43,906 nt of DNA, from NCBI GenBank assembly GCA_902774215.1, contig CACYHU010000047.1, positions 1-43,906 on the forward strand, given 5' to 3'. The notes below the pieces were generated by a model that worked only from the letters and a program-made list of their open reading frames with translations, ran no database searches and was not told where the DNA came from. Source of the DNA: an uncultured Chloroflexota bacterium (GTDB lineage: Bacteria > Chloroflexota > Anaerolineae > Anaerolineales > Anaerolineaceae). The position numbers and the translations under genes were made by a program. Shown in pieces: positions 18,495 through 26,856 of the stretch (positions within the stretch are counted from its first letter, which is position 1; every line of letters starts with the position of its first letter).

Positions 18495-19877
18495 ATGAAA
18501 AAACTGTTTTTGCTTGTTGTTGTGCTGGCAGCACTGACCGTTTTTTGTTCGGCCGCCTTTGCGCAGTACGGTTATGTGATCCCGACGCTGCAGACGGTGC
18601 GGAGAGACGGATCCACGGTCAATGTTTACACCTACCGGGATGTGAACGGGAATAAGCTGCGGGAAACCGAGTATTACGTAAATGATGACGGCAGTTATGG
18701 AAATTTTGATGTCTACTACGGCAGCCAGGGTCTTGCCGGCTTCACGGTGAGAACCGATTACAAGAACGGTGTATGTACCATGTCCGAACAGTCAATATCG
18801 TATTCTGCCAATGGCCTGGCAACTGTAAATTCACGGGAAACAACGTTCAATCCGGATGGAAAGGTGAATGTTTTGACATACACCACTCAGGAGCTGGAAA
18901 AAGATAAAACGGTAACGACCGGAATGGAAACCGACGGATTTGGCCGGAAGATCGGCGATTTCAAGGAAGAACGCTATAAGGATACGGACAATGATGAAGT
19001 CACCGTGAGAACGGTCTATAATCCCGACAAAACGGTCGAAATAACCGCAACAACGGAAAAAAAGAACGGCTCGAAAATTCATAAGGAATCGATTTTCGAC
19101 GAAAACGACAGAGAGGTCTATTCTTTATATATAGAATACGACAACAAAGAAAAAGCAGTATATACTGAAGCAGCAAAGCTTTCCTACGGTGAAGGCGGAC
19201 AGGTCAGTTCGGAAAATCTTATCGTTTATGGTCCGGAAGGTAAACAACTGCGTTTCATTGAAAAATGGAATGAATCTGACACAATGTCCACCGCGGAAGG
19301 CGAGCTGCTGGACAAAGACGGGAAGAAGCTGGCCAATTACAGCTTTGAAAAAACATGGTTTGCTGATGAATCTGAAATCAGTGTAGAGACTTATATTTAT
19401 CCGAACGGGAGAGTTGATATCATTTCCAAAAAAGTGGATGAGAAGGGGAATATCACCATAAATAAGCAGCTCAATTTTAAAGCCGCCGGAGAGACTGAGG
19501 AAGAAGCTGCAGGATCCGAATTGGACGGTTTTTACGATTGGGTCCTGATCCATCAGCCTGACGGTTTTGATAAGATCGATGAAGAAACGCTCCGTTATTT
19601 TGAACAAATCAGTGATATCTGGGGCGAAAATATCGCTGAAGTCAGTGATGGCCGGGACAAAAAAATTAATGTGGAACCGGATGTGGTCCCTGATAACCGG
19701 GGTGAAGAAAACGGTGCAGCCAGCGGAGAAGATGGTGAGATCAACGATGTTCCGGGCGAAGATAACGCCGCAGTCAGTGAGGATAACGGTGTGAACAACG
19801 GTGAAGTCAGCAATGCCGGCGGTTCTGATAACGGCGGCTCCGATGCCGGTGGTTCCGATGACGGTTCTGATGACTGA
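18495..19877 (+). CDS. Secreted protein with repeated antiparallel-strand pattern and acidic Gly/Ser tail
   Basis: This is a 460-residue exported protein of unknown function. The start at 18495 has GGAGG seven bases upstream; the frame extends back into the previous gene but without signal. A clear signal peptide (1-23, ending AAFA-Q) leads into about 350 residues of short alternating strands with D/N-G turns (VNGNKLRETEYYVNDDGSYG, NPDGKVNVLTY, DENDREVYSLYIEYDN, DKDGKKLANYSF), a pattern reminiscent of YD/MORN-like beta repeats, but without a clean consensus. The last 100 residues are acidic, ending in GGSDNGGSDAGGSDDGSDD. There is no wall-anchor motif. It starts 79 bp after the 965-residue protein and may share its transcript; a terminator follows. 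Confidence 0.7.
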   Translation: MKKLFLLVVVLAALTVFCSAAFAQYGYVIPTLQTVRRDGSTVNVYTYRDVNGNKLRETEYYVNDDGSYGNFDVYYGSQGLAGFTVRTDYKNGVCTMSEQSISYSANGLATVNSRETTFNPDGKVNVLTYTTQELEKDKTVTTGMETDGFGRKIGDFKEERYKDTDNDEVTVRTVYNPDKTVEITATTEKKNGSKIHKESIFDENDREVYSLYIEYDNKEKAVYTEAAKLSYGEGGQVSSENLIVYGPEGKQLRFIEKWNESDTMSTAEGELLDKDGKKLANYSFEKTWFADESEISVETYIYPNGRVDIISKKVDEKGNITINKQLNFKAAGETEEEAAGSELDGFYDWVLIHQPDGFDKIDEETLRYFEQISDIWGENIAEVSDGRDKKINVEPDVVPDNRGEENGAASGEDGEINDVPGEDNAAVSEDNGVNNGEVSNAGGSDNGGSDAGGSDDGSDD

Positions 19878-19897
19878 GCCGGTTTGTTATTGAATTG

Positions 19898-19953
19898 AAA
19901 AAGGTACGGTTCATGCGTCCGGTGAAAACCGGTTTGGATGGGCCGTACCTTTT
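19898..19953 (+). terminator. Rho-independent terminator
   Basis: The stem aaaaggtacgg (19898-19908 region) with ccgtacctttt (19943-19953) encloses an inner pairing ccggt...accgg. The T run is part of the right arm. It lies 21 bases past the secreted-protein stop. Confidence 0.8.
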
Positions 19954-19956
19954 CTC

Positions 19957-20150
19957 CTATAAGAGCTCACTTTACATTCCGGAGCTGCCGCAAATTATAA
20001 TTTTGAAAAGCCATCGGGAGGAAGTGCTTCGCAGGGACGCGGAATAAACGTCAGCTGCCTGCGAAAGTGATTCCCGCGTCCCTGATAATTCAGTCGGGGG
20101 ACACGCGCGAGCAAGCTCACGCGTGTCCCCCGACACCCCTGTATAAGCCG
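19957..20150 (+). repeat. Intergenic repeat copy 3, longest copy, with a 14-bp perfect hairpin
   Basis: It shares ctataagagctcactt with copy 1 and a longer stretch with copy 2. Helix A is cttcgcagg (20027-20035) with cctgcgaaag (20058-20067). Helix B is cagggacgcgg (20032-20042) with ccgcgtccctg (20074-20084). They are interleaved and share cagg, so they are alternative or pseudoknotted. Compared with copy 1, both arms of helix B changed together. A further perfect hairpin, tcgggggacacgcg (20094-20107) with cgcgtgtcccccga (20120-20133), lies in the segment missing from copy 2. No coding sequence is credible here. Confidence 0.55.
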
Positions 20151-20322
20151 CTGAATCACTCCGTTGATGATACGATCATTCAGATGATTCCCCAAAACAA
20201 AAGATGAGCCGTTCCGCGTCATTTAAAAAGCGCCAAAGCCGGCAAGTGACTGAAGGTCAGCCCGACCGGCCCCGGCAATGTTTCCATGGTGCAGGAAGTT
20301 CTCCCGCCGGAGGATCATATTA
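20151..20322. other. Non-coding stretch between repeat copy 3 and the second control region
   Basis: I see no gene, terminator or convincing promoter here. The phrase agttctcccgccgg near 20297 also occurs at bases 1-14 of the window, which may be the edge of another dispersed repeat. The rest is unassigned. Confidence 0.35.
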
Positions 20323-20429
20323 TGTAATTCTATACAGCCATATTTTCCTGTACCAAATCACCGGTCTTGTTCAAACGATTGCCACATTTTGTGGCAAATC
20401 ATCAATCAGCTTTGTTTAATTGGTAAAAT
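20323..20429 (+). promoter_or_regulatory. Second copy of the ATTGCCAC-N5-GTGGCAA control block (site 2)
   Basis: The palindrome arms are 20378-20385 and 20391-20398, with only the outermost base pair broken. The block 20323-20398 aligns ungapped with 15337-15412. A -10-like TAAAAT is at 20424-20429, 36 bp from the palindrome centre against 47 bp at site 1, a difference of about one helical turn. No good -35 is seen. The adjoining gene is the STAS-kinase fusion, so the XRE-receiver regulator may control it too. Confidence 0.6.
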
Positions 20430-20465
20430 TATTATTTGGAAATATTCTCTTTGCGGAGCAAAAAA

Positions 20466-21587
20466 ATGGAAACATTTCATTTGATCGGAAGAATTGACGG
20501 AACGAATGCAGAATCTGTCGGAAAGGCGATTGAGGATGCATATTCACAGCAGATCCCTGAAGAGCTGATCCTTGACGCGGAAAACCTGGATTATATTTCG
20601 AGTGCCGGTCTTCGGGTTTTGCTTCGGCTGCGAAAGAAAACAAAGCGGCTGTGTATGCTTAACGTACAGCCTCAGGTTTACGAGATACTTGAACTGACCG
20701 GTTTCAATGAGATGATCGAAGCTGAAAAAGCCCTCAGAAAAGTCAATATAGAAGGCTGCGAGCTTATCGGGCAGGGAGCACACGGGAAAGTTTATCGGAT
20801 CGACCCGGAAACAGTCATCAAAGTTTATAATGATTCTGTCCCGATGGATAAAATCAAACAGGAACGTGAGCTTGCACGCTGGGCTTTTGTCAGGGATATT
20901 CCTACAGCCATCCCTTATGATATTGTACGTGCAGGTAATAACTACGGCGCTGTATTTGAACTCCTGGACGCCCGTTCTTCTGCGGAATATGTCAACCGGT
21001 CTCCGGAACATCTCAACAGTTTTATTGAGCGCTCCGTCAGCCTGCTGAAAGAGATCCATTCTGTTGAAGTTCAGCCCGGTGAGCTTCCGGATATGAAACA
21101 GAAGACGGCGGAATGGATCGAAAGCCTGAGCGGATCACTTCCGGAACCGGTGTTTACAAAACTACAGTGCCTGCTCGATGAAGTCCCTGAAAGCCATACG
21201 CTTTTACACGCGGACTATCATCTGAAAAACATTATGATCTGCGGAGAGGATCTCATGCTCATTGATATGGATACGCTCTGTATGGGTGATCCTGTTTTTG
21301 ATCTTGGAACAATATATAACTCATACCATGAGTTCCCTTCCATTGATCCGGAAGGGGCGGCATTTTTAGGCCTTGATGTCGAGACGGCGGAAACGATATA
21401 CCGTAAAACCTTTGATTTGTATCTTGAAGACCGTAATGAAATGGAACGTTCGGAAATTGAAAAGAAAGCGCAGCTTTTCGGATGCGCAAGGATCATTGCG
21501 TTTATGAACAAATTAGACGGGCATCCTGTAAAAGAGCGTGCAATAGAAAAATGTCTGCAGGATATCACGACTTTACTGGAGTTTTGA
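20466..21587 (+). CDS. STAS domain fused to APH/choline-kinase-like phosphotransferase
   Basis: This is a 373-residue cytoplasmic protein. Residues 1-95 are a STAS (anti-anti-sigma-like) domain: ETFHLIGRIDGTNAE, ELILDAENLDYISSAGLRVLLRL. Ser46 aligns with the phosphorylated Ser of SpoIIAA, although the preceding Asp is Ser. Residues 98-370 are an aminoglycoside-phosphotransferase-type kinase with IGQGAHGKVYRI (P-loop-like), VIKVY (Lys), LLHADYHLKNIM (catalytic Asp250) and LIDMDTLCMGDPVFDLG (Mg-binding). The start at 20466 has GGAG seven bases upstream; the frame opens at a TTG 30 bases earlier. The substrate is unknown; self- or partner-phosphorylation in a partner switch is a hypothesis. I recall similar APH paralogs in Fibrobacter and rumen bacteria, but cannot check. 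Confidence 0.8.
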   Translation: METFHLIGRIDGTNAESVGKAIEDAYSQQIPEELILDAENLDYISSAGLRVLLRLRKKTKRLCMLNVQPQVYEILELTGFNEMIEAEKALRKVNIEGCELIGQGAHGKVYRIDPETVIKVYNDSVPMDKIKQERELARWAFVRDIPTAIPYDIVRAGNNYGAVFELLDARSSAEYVNRSPEHLNSFIERSVSLLKEIHSVEVQPGELPDMKQKTAEWIESLSGSLPEPVFTKLQCLLDEVPESHTLLHADYHLKNIMICGEDLMLIDMDTLCMGDPVFDLGTIYNSYHEFPSIDPEGAAFLGLDVETAETIYRKTFDLYLEDRNEMERSEIEKKAQLFGCARIIAFMNKLDGHPVKERAIEKCLQDITTLLEF

Positions 21588-21620
21588 CAGAATTTATCTG
21601 TACTGTACAGGATGGTTTTT

Positions 21621-23488
21621 ATGAAATTCAAAATTATCATTGCGGCAATGTTTGCATTGGTTTTGCTGATGCCTTATGCGGCTTCCGCGCAGCGGGAGGA
21701 AGAACAGACCGAAACCGAAGAGCTTGAAGAGTATATGCAGCCGGATGAGGAAACGCTTCTGTCCTGGCCTTTTACGGAAGATATCGGTTATGTTCAGGAT
21801 ACTTATGTATCCAGGCTTGAACCGGAAGGACGGGTCTGGCATGATAATGAAAATGGTGTGTGGACCTTTATCAGCGGGGATGAGTTCGGAGAAACAATTA
21901 CGGATGTGAATGACGCTTATTCTCTGGCGCTGAATTACCTGGAGGACAGTGACAGTGATCTTACCGCAATGCGTGAGGATGTCTATGGCGACCTTATTGT
22001 CTATACCTTCCAGCAGAGTTATGATGATAAAATGGTTTACAACAGTTATCTGAAGATCATCACTAACAATTACGGTGAGGTTCTCGGTGCTGTCAGTTCT
22101 CTCGAAAGAAATCCGGAAGATGTTGGATGGGACTATGAAGCGTTTCGGGAACCGGCTGATTGGGAGGAGGATGGGACTATGAAGCGTTTCGGGAACCGGC
22201 TGATTGGGAGGAACGCTTTTCCGATTGGGACAGCGAAATTTTTGAAAAAACTGTGACCGCGGTTTCAGAAGAAATTGTGGATGTTTCAATTCCGGTCCTG
22301 GTCGATCCTGATACGGGTGAGCGTTATCTCGGTGACAAGGAACGGCTGATTTTTTGTGTGGATACAGCAGATATCAGAGCTCTTGACGACCGTCAGGATT
22401 CAACACCGATCAATATGGACCGGGATCTGTCTTCTGACGGCGAATTGCTGACATATTACCTGTTTATTCAGGTATATGACTATTTCGCGGAAAAAGGATG
22501 GTGGGGACCGGACGGACAGCGGACCCCCTGCATGCTGCAGTTTGATATTTCCGGTGAAAACCGCGGGAATGCAAGTTACGGTGAATTCCAGGACGGCTTC
22601 CACATTTTTAGTTTCAGCATTGACGATGGAGCCGGACAGTCGCTGCAGGTGATCGCGCACGAATTCACGCATGGCGTCTCTTCCACAAACCATATCGGAC
22701 AATATGAGAACGAGACCGGCGCGCTGGATGAAGCTTTGAGTGACCTGATCGGGAATACGGTGGAAGCGGATATCCGGCAGTGGAGCCCTTCGGAGAATCC
22801 ATGGCTGAATGGCTTTCGCAGAGCTCATAAGTATCAACATGCCTTGTATGCCTGGGATGAATTTTATACGCCGTTTACGGACCATCCGGATGACTGGAAT
22901 GATGAAGGCAATGTTCATGACAATTCACATCTGATTTCCATACTTGCCTGGCGGATGTATGAAATCGGGATGACACCCCGGGATGTGTTTGATTTCTGGT
23001 TTACCTTTGACCTGACGCTTACGCCGAAAACAGATTTTGCGGAAACAGCCATGAAAGCCGCCTGGTGCGCGGAGATCGCGGGACTTTCGGAATATGCCCC
23101 TGCGATACAGCAGGCTGTTGAAGACCTGAAGCTTGATGACAATTCACTTCCGGAATATCTCAAAGACCATCAGGGGATGATCGTGTATGAGAATCCTCTG
23201 GATGAAGTAAACGTAAAAGCGGGGTTTTTCGATCCCCTGCATGATGAGGAGTTTGCCACGTGGCCGGCTGCGGGAACAAATAAGGTCGCAGCGGTATTCG
23301 GTGAAGGGACATGCTGGGTGGTCTTTGTCCAGACGTCGGAGGAAGACAACCTTGTCGTCTGGAATTCGGCAGAAAAGACATGGGAAAGTGCAGATCCTGA
23401 AAGACTTACGGAAATCGTTGAAAACTGCGATTCTGATTATTACATTGAAATTTTTTCCGGAGGAACCATAACGGAACTGGGAGAATAA
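21621..23488 (+). pseudogene. Thermolysin-like (M4) secreted metalloprotease, frame broken by a 44-bp tandem duplication
   Basis: Two overlapping frames make one protease. Frame 1 (from 21621, AGGA eight bases upstream) gives a signal peptide ending YAASAQ and an FTP/PepSY-like propeptide (DVNDAYSLALNYLED, YNSYLKIITNNYGEVLGAV), then runs off at 22256 with an unrelated tail. Frame 2 picks up at the repeat and continues to 23488 with the catalytic domain: HEFTH at 22658-22672 (two zinc His plus catalytic Glu), then GALDEALSDLIGN (third zinc ligand and Asp), and a downstream NVHDNSH region. Removing one 44-bp copy rejoins the frames exactly (DYEAFREPADWEE-RFSDWD), giving about 607 residues. It could be a true pseudogene, a phase-variable gene or an assembly error. 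Confidence 0.8.
22125..22212 (+). repeat. Perfect 44-bp tandem duplication inside the M4 protease gene
   Basis: Unit 1 (22125-22168) and unit 2 (22169-22212) are identical, beginning ggatgggact and ending attgggagga. Because 44 is not a multiple of three, the second copy shifts the reading frame. Each unit encodes the same WDYEAFREPADWEE segment in its own frame. Confidence 0.95.
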
Positions 23489-23532
23489 CCTTAACAAAAA
23501 TGGGAGTATAACCTTAACAAATTAGGTTATAC
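23479..23532 (+). repeat. 23-bp direct duplication over the M4 stop codon, merging into a 9-bp palindrome
   Basis: The phrase gggag(a/t)ataaccttaacaaa occurs at 23479-23498 and 23502-23521; the first copy contains the stop codon of the M4 frame. The second copy extends into an inverted repeat, GTATAACCT (23506-23514) with AGGTTATAC (23524-23532) around a 9-base spacer. There is no T run, so an operator or attenuator ahead of subtilase A is as likely as a terminator. Confidence 0.6.
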
Positions 23533-23668
23533 ATGATAGAATAAAATTGGAATAGTTGATTAATGTGTTCAAGGGATCGCTTCGGGTCCCGTTCCGTAAG
23601 ACCCGAAACAGCCCCGGTAACCGCGGAGAATTGATCGGCAGTTCCAGCAAAAGTTGAGGAGAGAGACA

Positions 23669-26600
23669 ATGACTAAAGAAAACCATCGTTTTCCCTGTTT
23701 TTATATTTGGATGGCTTTGCTGTGCCTTGCATTGTTTATTTTTCCTGTTTCTGCACAGAACGAGGATCATTACCGCTATGAACCGATTACGAAGGTTGAC
23801 CTCGGGGTAAACTCACTGGAGCTTGAAAAGGGTGAAAGCTACACGTTCCATGTGACATTTGAGCCGGAAAATACCATCCTTAAGACCCTGGACTGGTATG
23901 TGACGGATGAGCGTGTGATCAGCATTGATCCCCTGACAAACACCGTAACGGCCCTGTCCGACGGGGAAGCACGCATTTTTGCGGAAAGCTTTGATGAGGT
24001 TTCCTATGCGGTTTGCAATGTAAAAGTCGGGACCTCTGAGGCGAAGGACGCGTCTGTAATGAAGTCCGGTGCCGACCTTATCGGCCTTTCCCGGGGTGAT
24101 ATCCGCAAGATCACCGCGCCAACGCTGGTGCGTTATCTTGATTTTGCCGCGGATTCAACACTGGATGAAGAAGCTTTTGACGGGGTTGCCGGCAGATTCT
24201 ATGATGTGCTGGCGGTTGTCAGGCCGGGAAGCGAAGAGGCTGAAAGCCGGAAGGCGGTCGGACTGGGATTAGGCTCCGAGCCGCTGCGGAATCTGCAGGC
24301 GGTCACGCTCCGGGGTACCGTGAAGCAGCTGCTGGCTTTTATTAGAGACAACAGTGATCTGATAGAGATCATTGAACTTGGCAATACATGGTTCGATGAA
24401 CCGGATCCGGATCCGGACGAAGAAGAACCCATCAGCAAGACTGTTCAGAACAGGTTTAATCTGAAGGCTGCCGCGGATGAGCTGTCGAGTTTCACAAAAG
24501 CACATGATTTGGGACTGACCGGAGAGGGAAGAATAATCGCCATCATTGATACCGGGTTTGTCAGCAGCCATGAGCAGTTCATGGACAGAAACGGAAAGGG
24601 CCGTTTTATCCGTGAAGCCTGTTTTTCCATAACTGAAAGAATCAATATGAAAGACTATTATTCGGCTTGTACCGATGGTGTGATCGATGATGGAAACGGT
24701 GCGTCTCTGGATCTGAACAAAATTATCAGAAAGCACAGGTTTAACCATGGCACGCATGTAGCCGGGATCGCCGCCGGACGGGACGGCGTCGCTCCGGATG
24801 TGAAGATCATCGGGATCCAGGCAGCAAGTGAGGTCCGGTGGAACTGTTCCGGAGAAGAAAAAGAGACTTATCCATGCAGCAAAAATTCAAGTCAATGCTG
24901 CGCTCCCCGTTTTGTGAATTCGAATGTGGCAAGGGCTTATGATTATCTGCTTGAATTGTCCAAAGAACTGGCGAAAAGCGGAAAAAAGATCGATGCGGTC
25001 AATATGAGCTTCGGCGGGCCCAAAAGTGATGGTAAAGGGTTCAAAACCTTCTGCGATAGTGTGTATCCGTTTTATAAAAACTATTTTAACAAACTGATCG
25101 CTGCCGGTATGCTTCCGGTCGTCGCTGCCGGGAATGAATCTTTCACTGACAGTGTCGGGCAGCCCGCGTGTATTTCAAATGGGTTTACGGTTGCCGCGCT
25201 TACAAACTATAAAAAACCATTCCTTGCATCTTATTCTAATTTTGATAAAACGAATACTGATATTGCTGCTCCGGGACACAGAACCTATGCATCTGACGCC
25301 ATTTCCATAGACAGAAAAACCATGAAAATTACCTGTACAAAAGACTGCTATGGCTATATGGACGGTACTTCTTCTGCTGCTCCCATGGTCAGCGGTGCCG
25401 CTGCGCTGGTCAAGCAGCTTTATCCGGGCATGCTGCCGGGGGAGGTGGAAAAATTCCTGTTGGATATATCCGGGAAAACTGTTTCCAAGCGGGTCACATA
25501 TGACAGCAAATGGATAAATTTTAAATTTGATTTCAGCAAACCGGTGCTGGATCTGAGTGATATACCCGGATGGTTCACGATTTCCGACAGTATGGTCAAA
25601 GCGCAGAAAGGACGGGTTTCTGTTTCTTTTGCAGATCCCACAATTCAGGAACACTATCAGATCAAGGTTTATGATGTTGGCGGCAAAAAATGGATGGACA
25701 ATATAAAATATACATCCACCAGTGAGATTGACGGCATCAGAAAGCTTGATATCAGCGGAGATTTTAAGGAAGGTAAATTATACTGTCTGGAGATTAGACG
25801 CTGGTTCGGAAATGATTCGTCTGAAAAGACTCTCGTAAAAAAGTATTTCTATCCCCTGCCCCTGCCAAAAACACTGACCGCGGGAATCCAAAACAACGGT
25901 GTGACCCTGAATATGCATCTGGCTTCAAATGAAAAGAAAAACCAGGTGATATACAGAGTTTATTCTGACTGGACAACAAATAAGGTCGTGAAAACGGTTT
26001 ATGCCGGTGAAAAGAAACTCGCGCAAACTGTCAGCGGGTTGGTTAATGGACAGAAGTATTATGTTACGGCACAATTTTACCGGGATATCAAGGTCAATAA
26101 CAGAAGCCGGCGTTTTTATGGAATGGAAACTGATCCGGTCGGTTTTGTCCCCCTGAATGATTCTTTTGTCTGCAAAACCGCTGCCGATAAAACAGGGGTA
26201 ACGGTCAATTGTCCGAAAGACCCTGCTGCAACCGGGATCCGGGTACTTTACCGGGCTTTGGATAATACTTTTACCGTAAAAGACGGATGTACCTCAGCGG
26301 CGGGAACTTTCTCCTGTAAAATCATGGATGCGTCATTATTACAGGGCGGAGCGCAGCAGTTTATCATCATGAAGTACAAGTTGGATGAGAAGGGACAGAT
26401 CTGGAACAGTTCAAGTACCGTACTTACCCGTCTCGGCAAAAATGTCCTGATACCCAGACCCGAAAAGCCGCTTATTTATTTTACGGAAAATAAAGATAAC
26501 GTGACTGTTTCCATGGCGGGTTTAGGCAGTTCGAAAGGGATCGTGGTACTGGCGCAGGATAATGATGAGGAATTTGTTCCGTTCTGTAATGCGAATCAAA

Positions 26601-26719
26601 GGGCCTGCACCGGAAACGGTAAAGAAAGATCTTATCTGGTGATGCGGTATACCATCGAGAGTGGTAATGTCCATTTTTCATCGGGTTTTCTCGTATTTAA
26701 CAAATGGAGTTCAAATTAA
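23669..26719 (+). CDS. Secreted Big2-subtilase A (S8 family peptidase)
   Basis: This is a 1016-residue extracellular serine protease. The start at 23669 follows GAGGAGAGAG. Layout: signal peptide (1-32, ending VSAQ); Big2 Ig-like domain (about 40-115; KVDLGVNSLELEKGESYTF ... YAVCNVKV); propeptide-like region (about 118-250, ending LLAFIRDNSDLIEIIELGN); and an S8 catalytic domain (about 275-620) with Asp294 (AIIDTGF), His360 (NHGTHVAG), oxyanion Asn489 (AAGNES) and Ser568 (GTSSAAP). A Cys-rich insert (NCSGEEKETYPCSKNSSQCC, near residue 390) follows the His motif. The C-terminal 400 residues are FN3-like beta domains with paired Cys. No LPxTG or TM anchor is present. Unlike B and C it has no adhesin-sortase gene directly after it; subtilase B follows by 137 bp. 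Confidence 0.9.
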   Translation: MTKENHRFPCFYIWMALLCLALFIFPVSAQNEDHYRYEPITKVDLGVNSLELEKGESYTFHVTFEPENTILKTLDWYVTDERVISIDPLTNTVTALSDGEARIFAESFDEVSYAVCNVKVGTSEAKDASVMKSGADLIGLSRGDIRKITAPTLVRYLDFAADSTLDEEAFDGVAGRFYDVLAVVRPGSEEAESRKAVGLGLGSEPLRNLQAVTLRGTVKQLLAFIRDNSDLIEIIELGNTWFDEPDPDPDEEEPISKTVQNRFNLKAAADELSSFTKAHDLGLTGEGRIIAIIDTGFVSSHEQFMDRNGKGRFIREACFSITERINMKDYYSACTDGVIDDGNGASLDLNKIIRKHRFNHGTHVAGIAAGRDGVAPDVKIIGIQAASEVRWNCSGEEKETYPCSKNSSQCCAPRFVNSNVARAYDYLLELSKELAKSGKKIDAVNMSFGGPKSDGKGFKTFCDSVYPFYKNYFNKLIAAGMLPVVAAGNESFTDSVGQPACISNGFTVAALTNYKKPFLASYSNFDKTNTDIAAPGHRTYASDAISIDRKTMKITCTKDCYGYMDGTSSAAPMVSGAAALVKQLYPGMLPGEVEKFLLDISGKTVSKRVTYDSKWINFKFDFSKPVLDLSDIPGWFTISDSMVKAQKGRVSVSFADPTIQEHYQIKVYDVGGKKWMDNIKYTSTSEIDGIRKLDISGDFKEGKLYCLEIRRWFGNDSSEKTLVKKYFYPLPLPKTLTAGIQNNGVTLNMHLASNEKKNQVIYRVYSDWTTNKVVKTVYAGEKKLAQTVSGLVNGQKYYVTAQFYRDIKVNNRSRRFYGMETDPVGFVPLNDSFVCKTAADKTGVTVNCPKDPAATGIRVLYRALDNTFTVKDGCTSAAGTFSCKIMDASLLQGGAQQFIIMKYKLDEKGQIWNSSSTVLTRLGKNVLIPRPEKPLIYFTENKDNVTVSMAGLGSSKGIVVLAQDNDEEFVPFCNANQRACTGNGKERSYLVMRYTIESGNVHFSSGFLVFNKWSSN

Positions 26720-26856
26720 AACGGACAGGAGGAAAGGACAATTTAATAAAAAAATGTCGGAGAGCCTTTGGCAGTTCCTGCTGACAGATGCTGCTTTTGT
26801 CCCTTTTTAGGGTTGAATTTTAATGTTATTTTAGTTATATAAAGGAGAGAGAGACA

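Noticed and set aside
20204..20419. 71-residue plus-strand frame whose end resembles part of a frame at 15173-15451
   Set aside because: The similarity is explained by the duplicated control block with its palindrome; it is non-coding homology.
22160..23488. Independent gene starting at the TTG at 22160
   Set aside because: The start falls in the tandem duplication, lacks a signal peptide, and the frame is the continuation of the upstream M4 protease.
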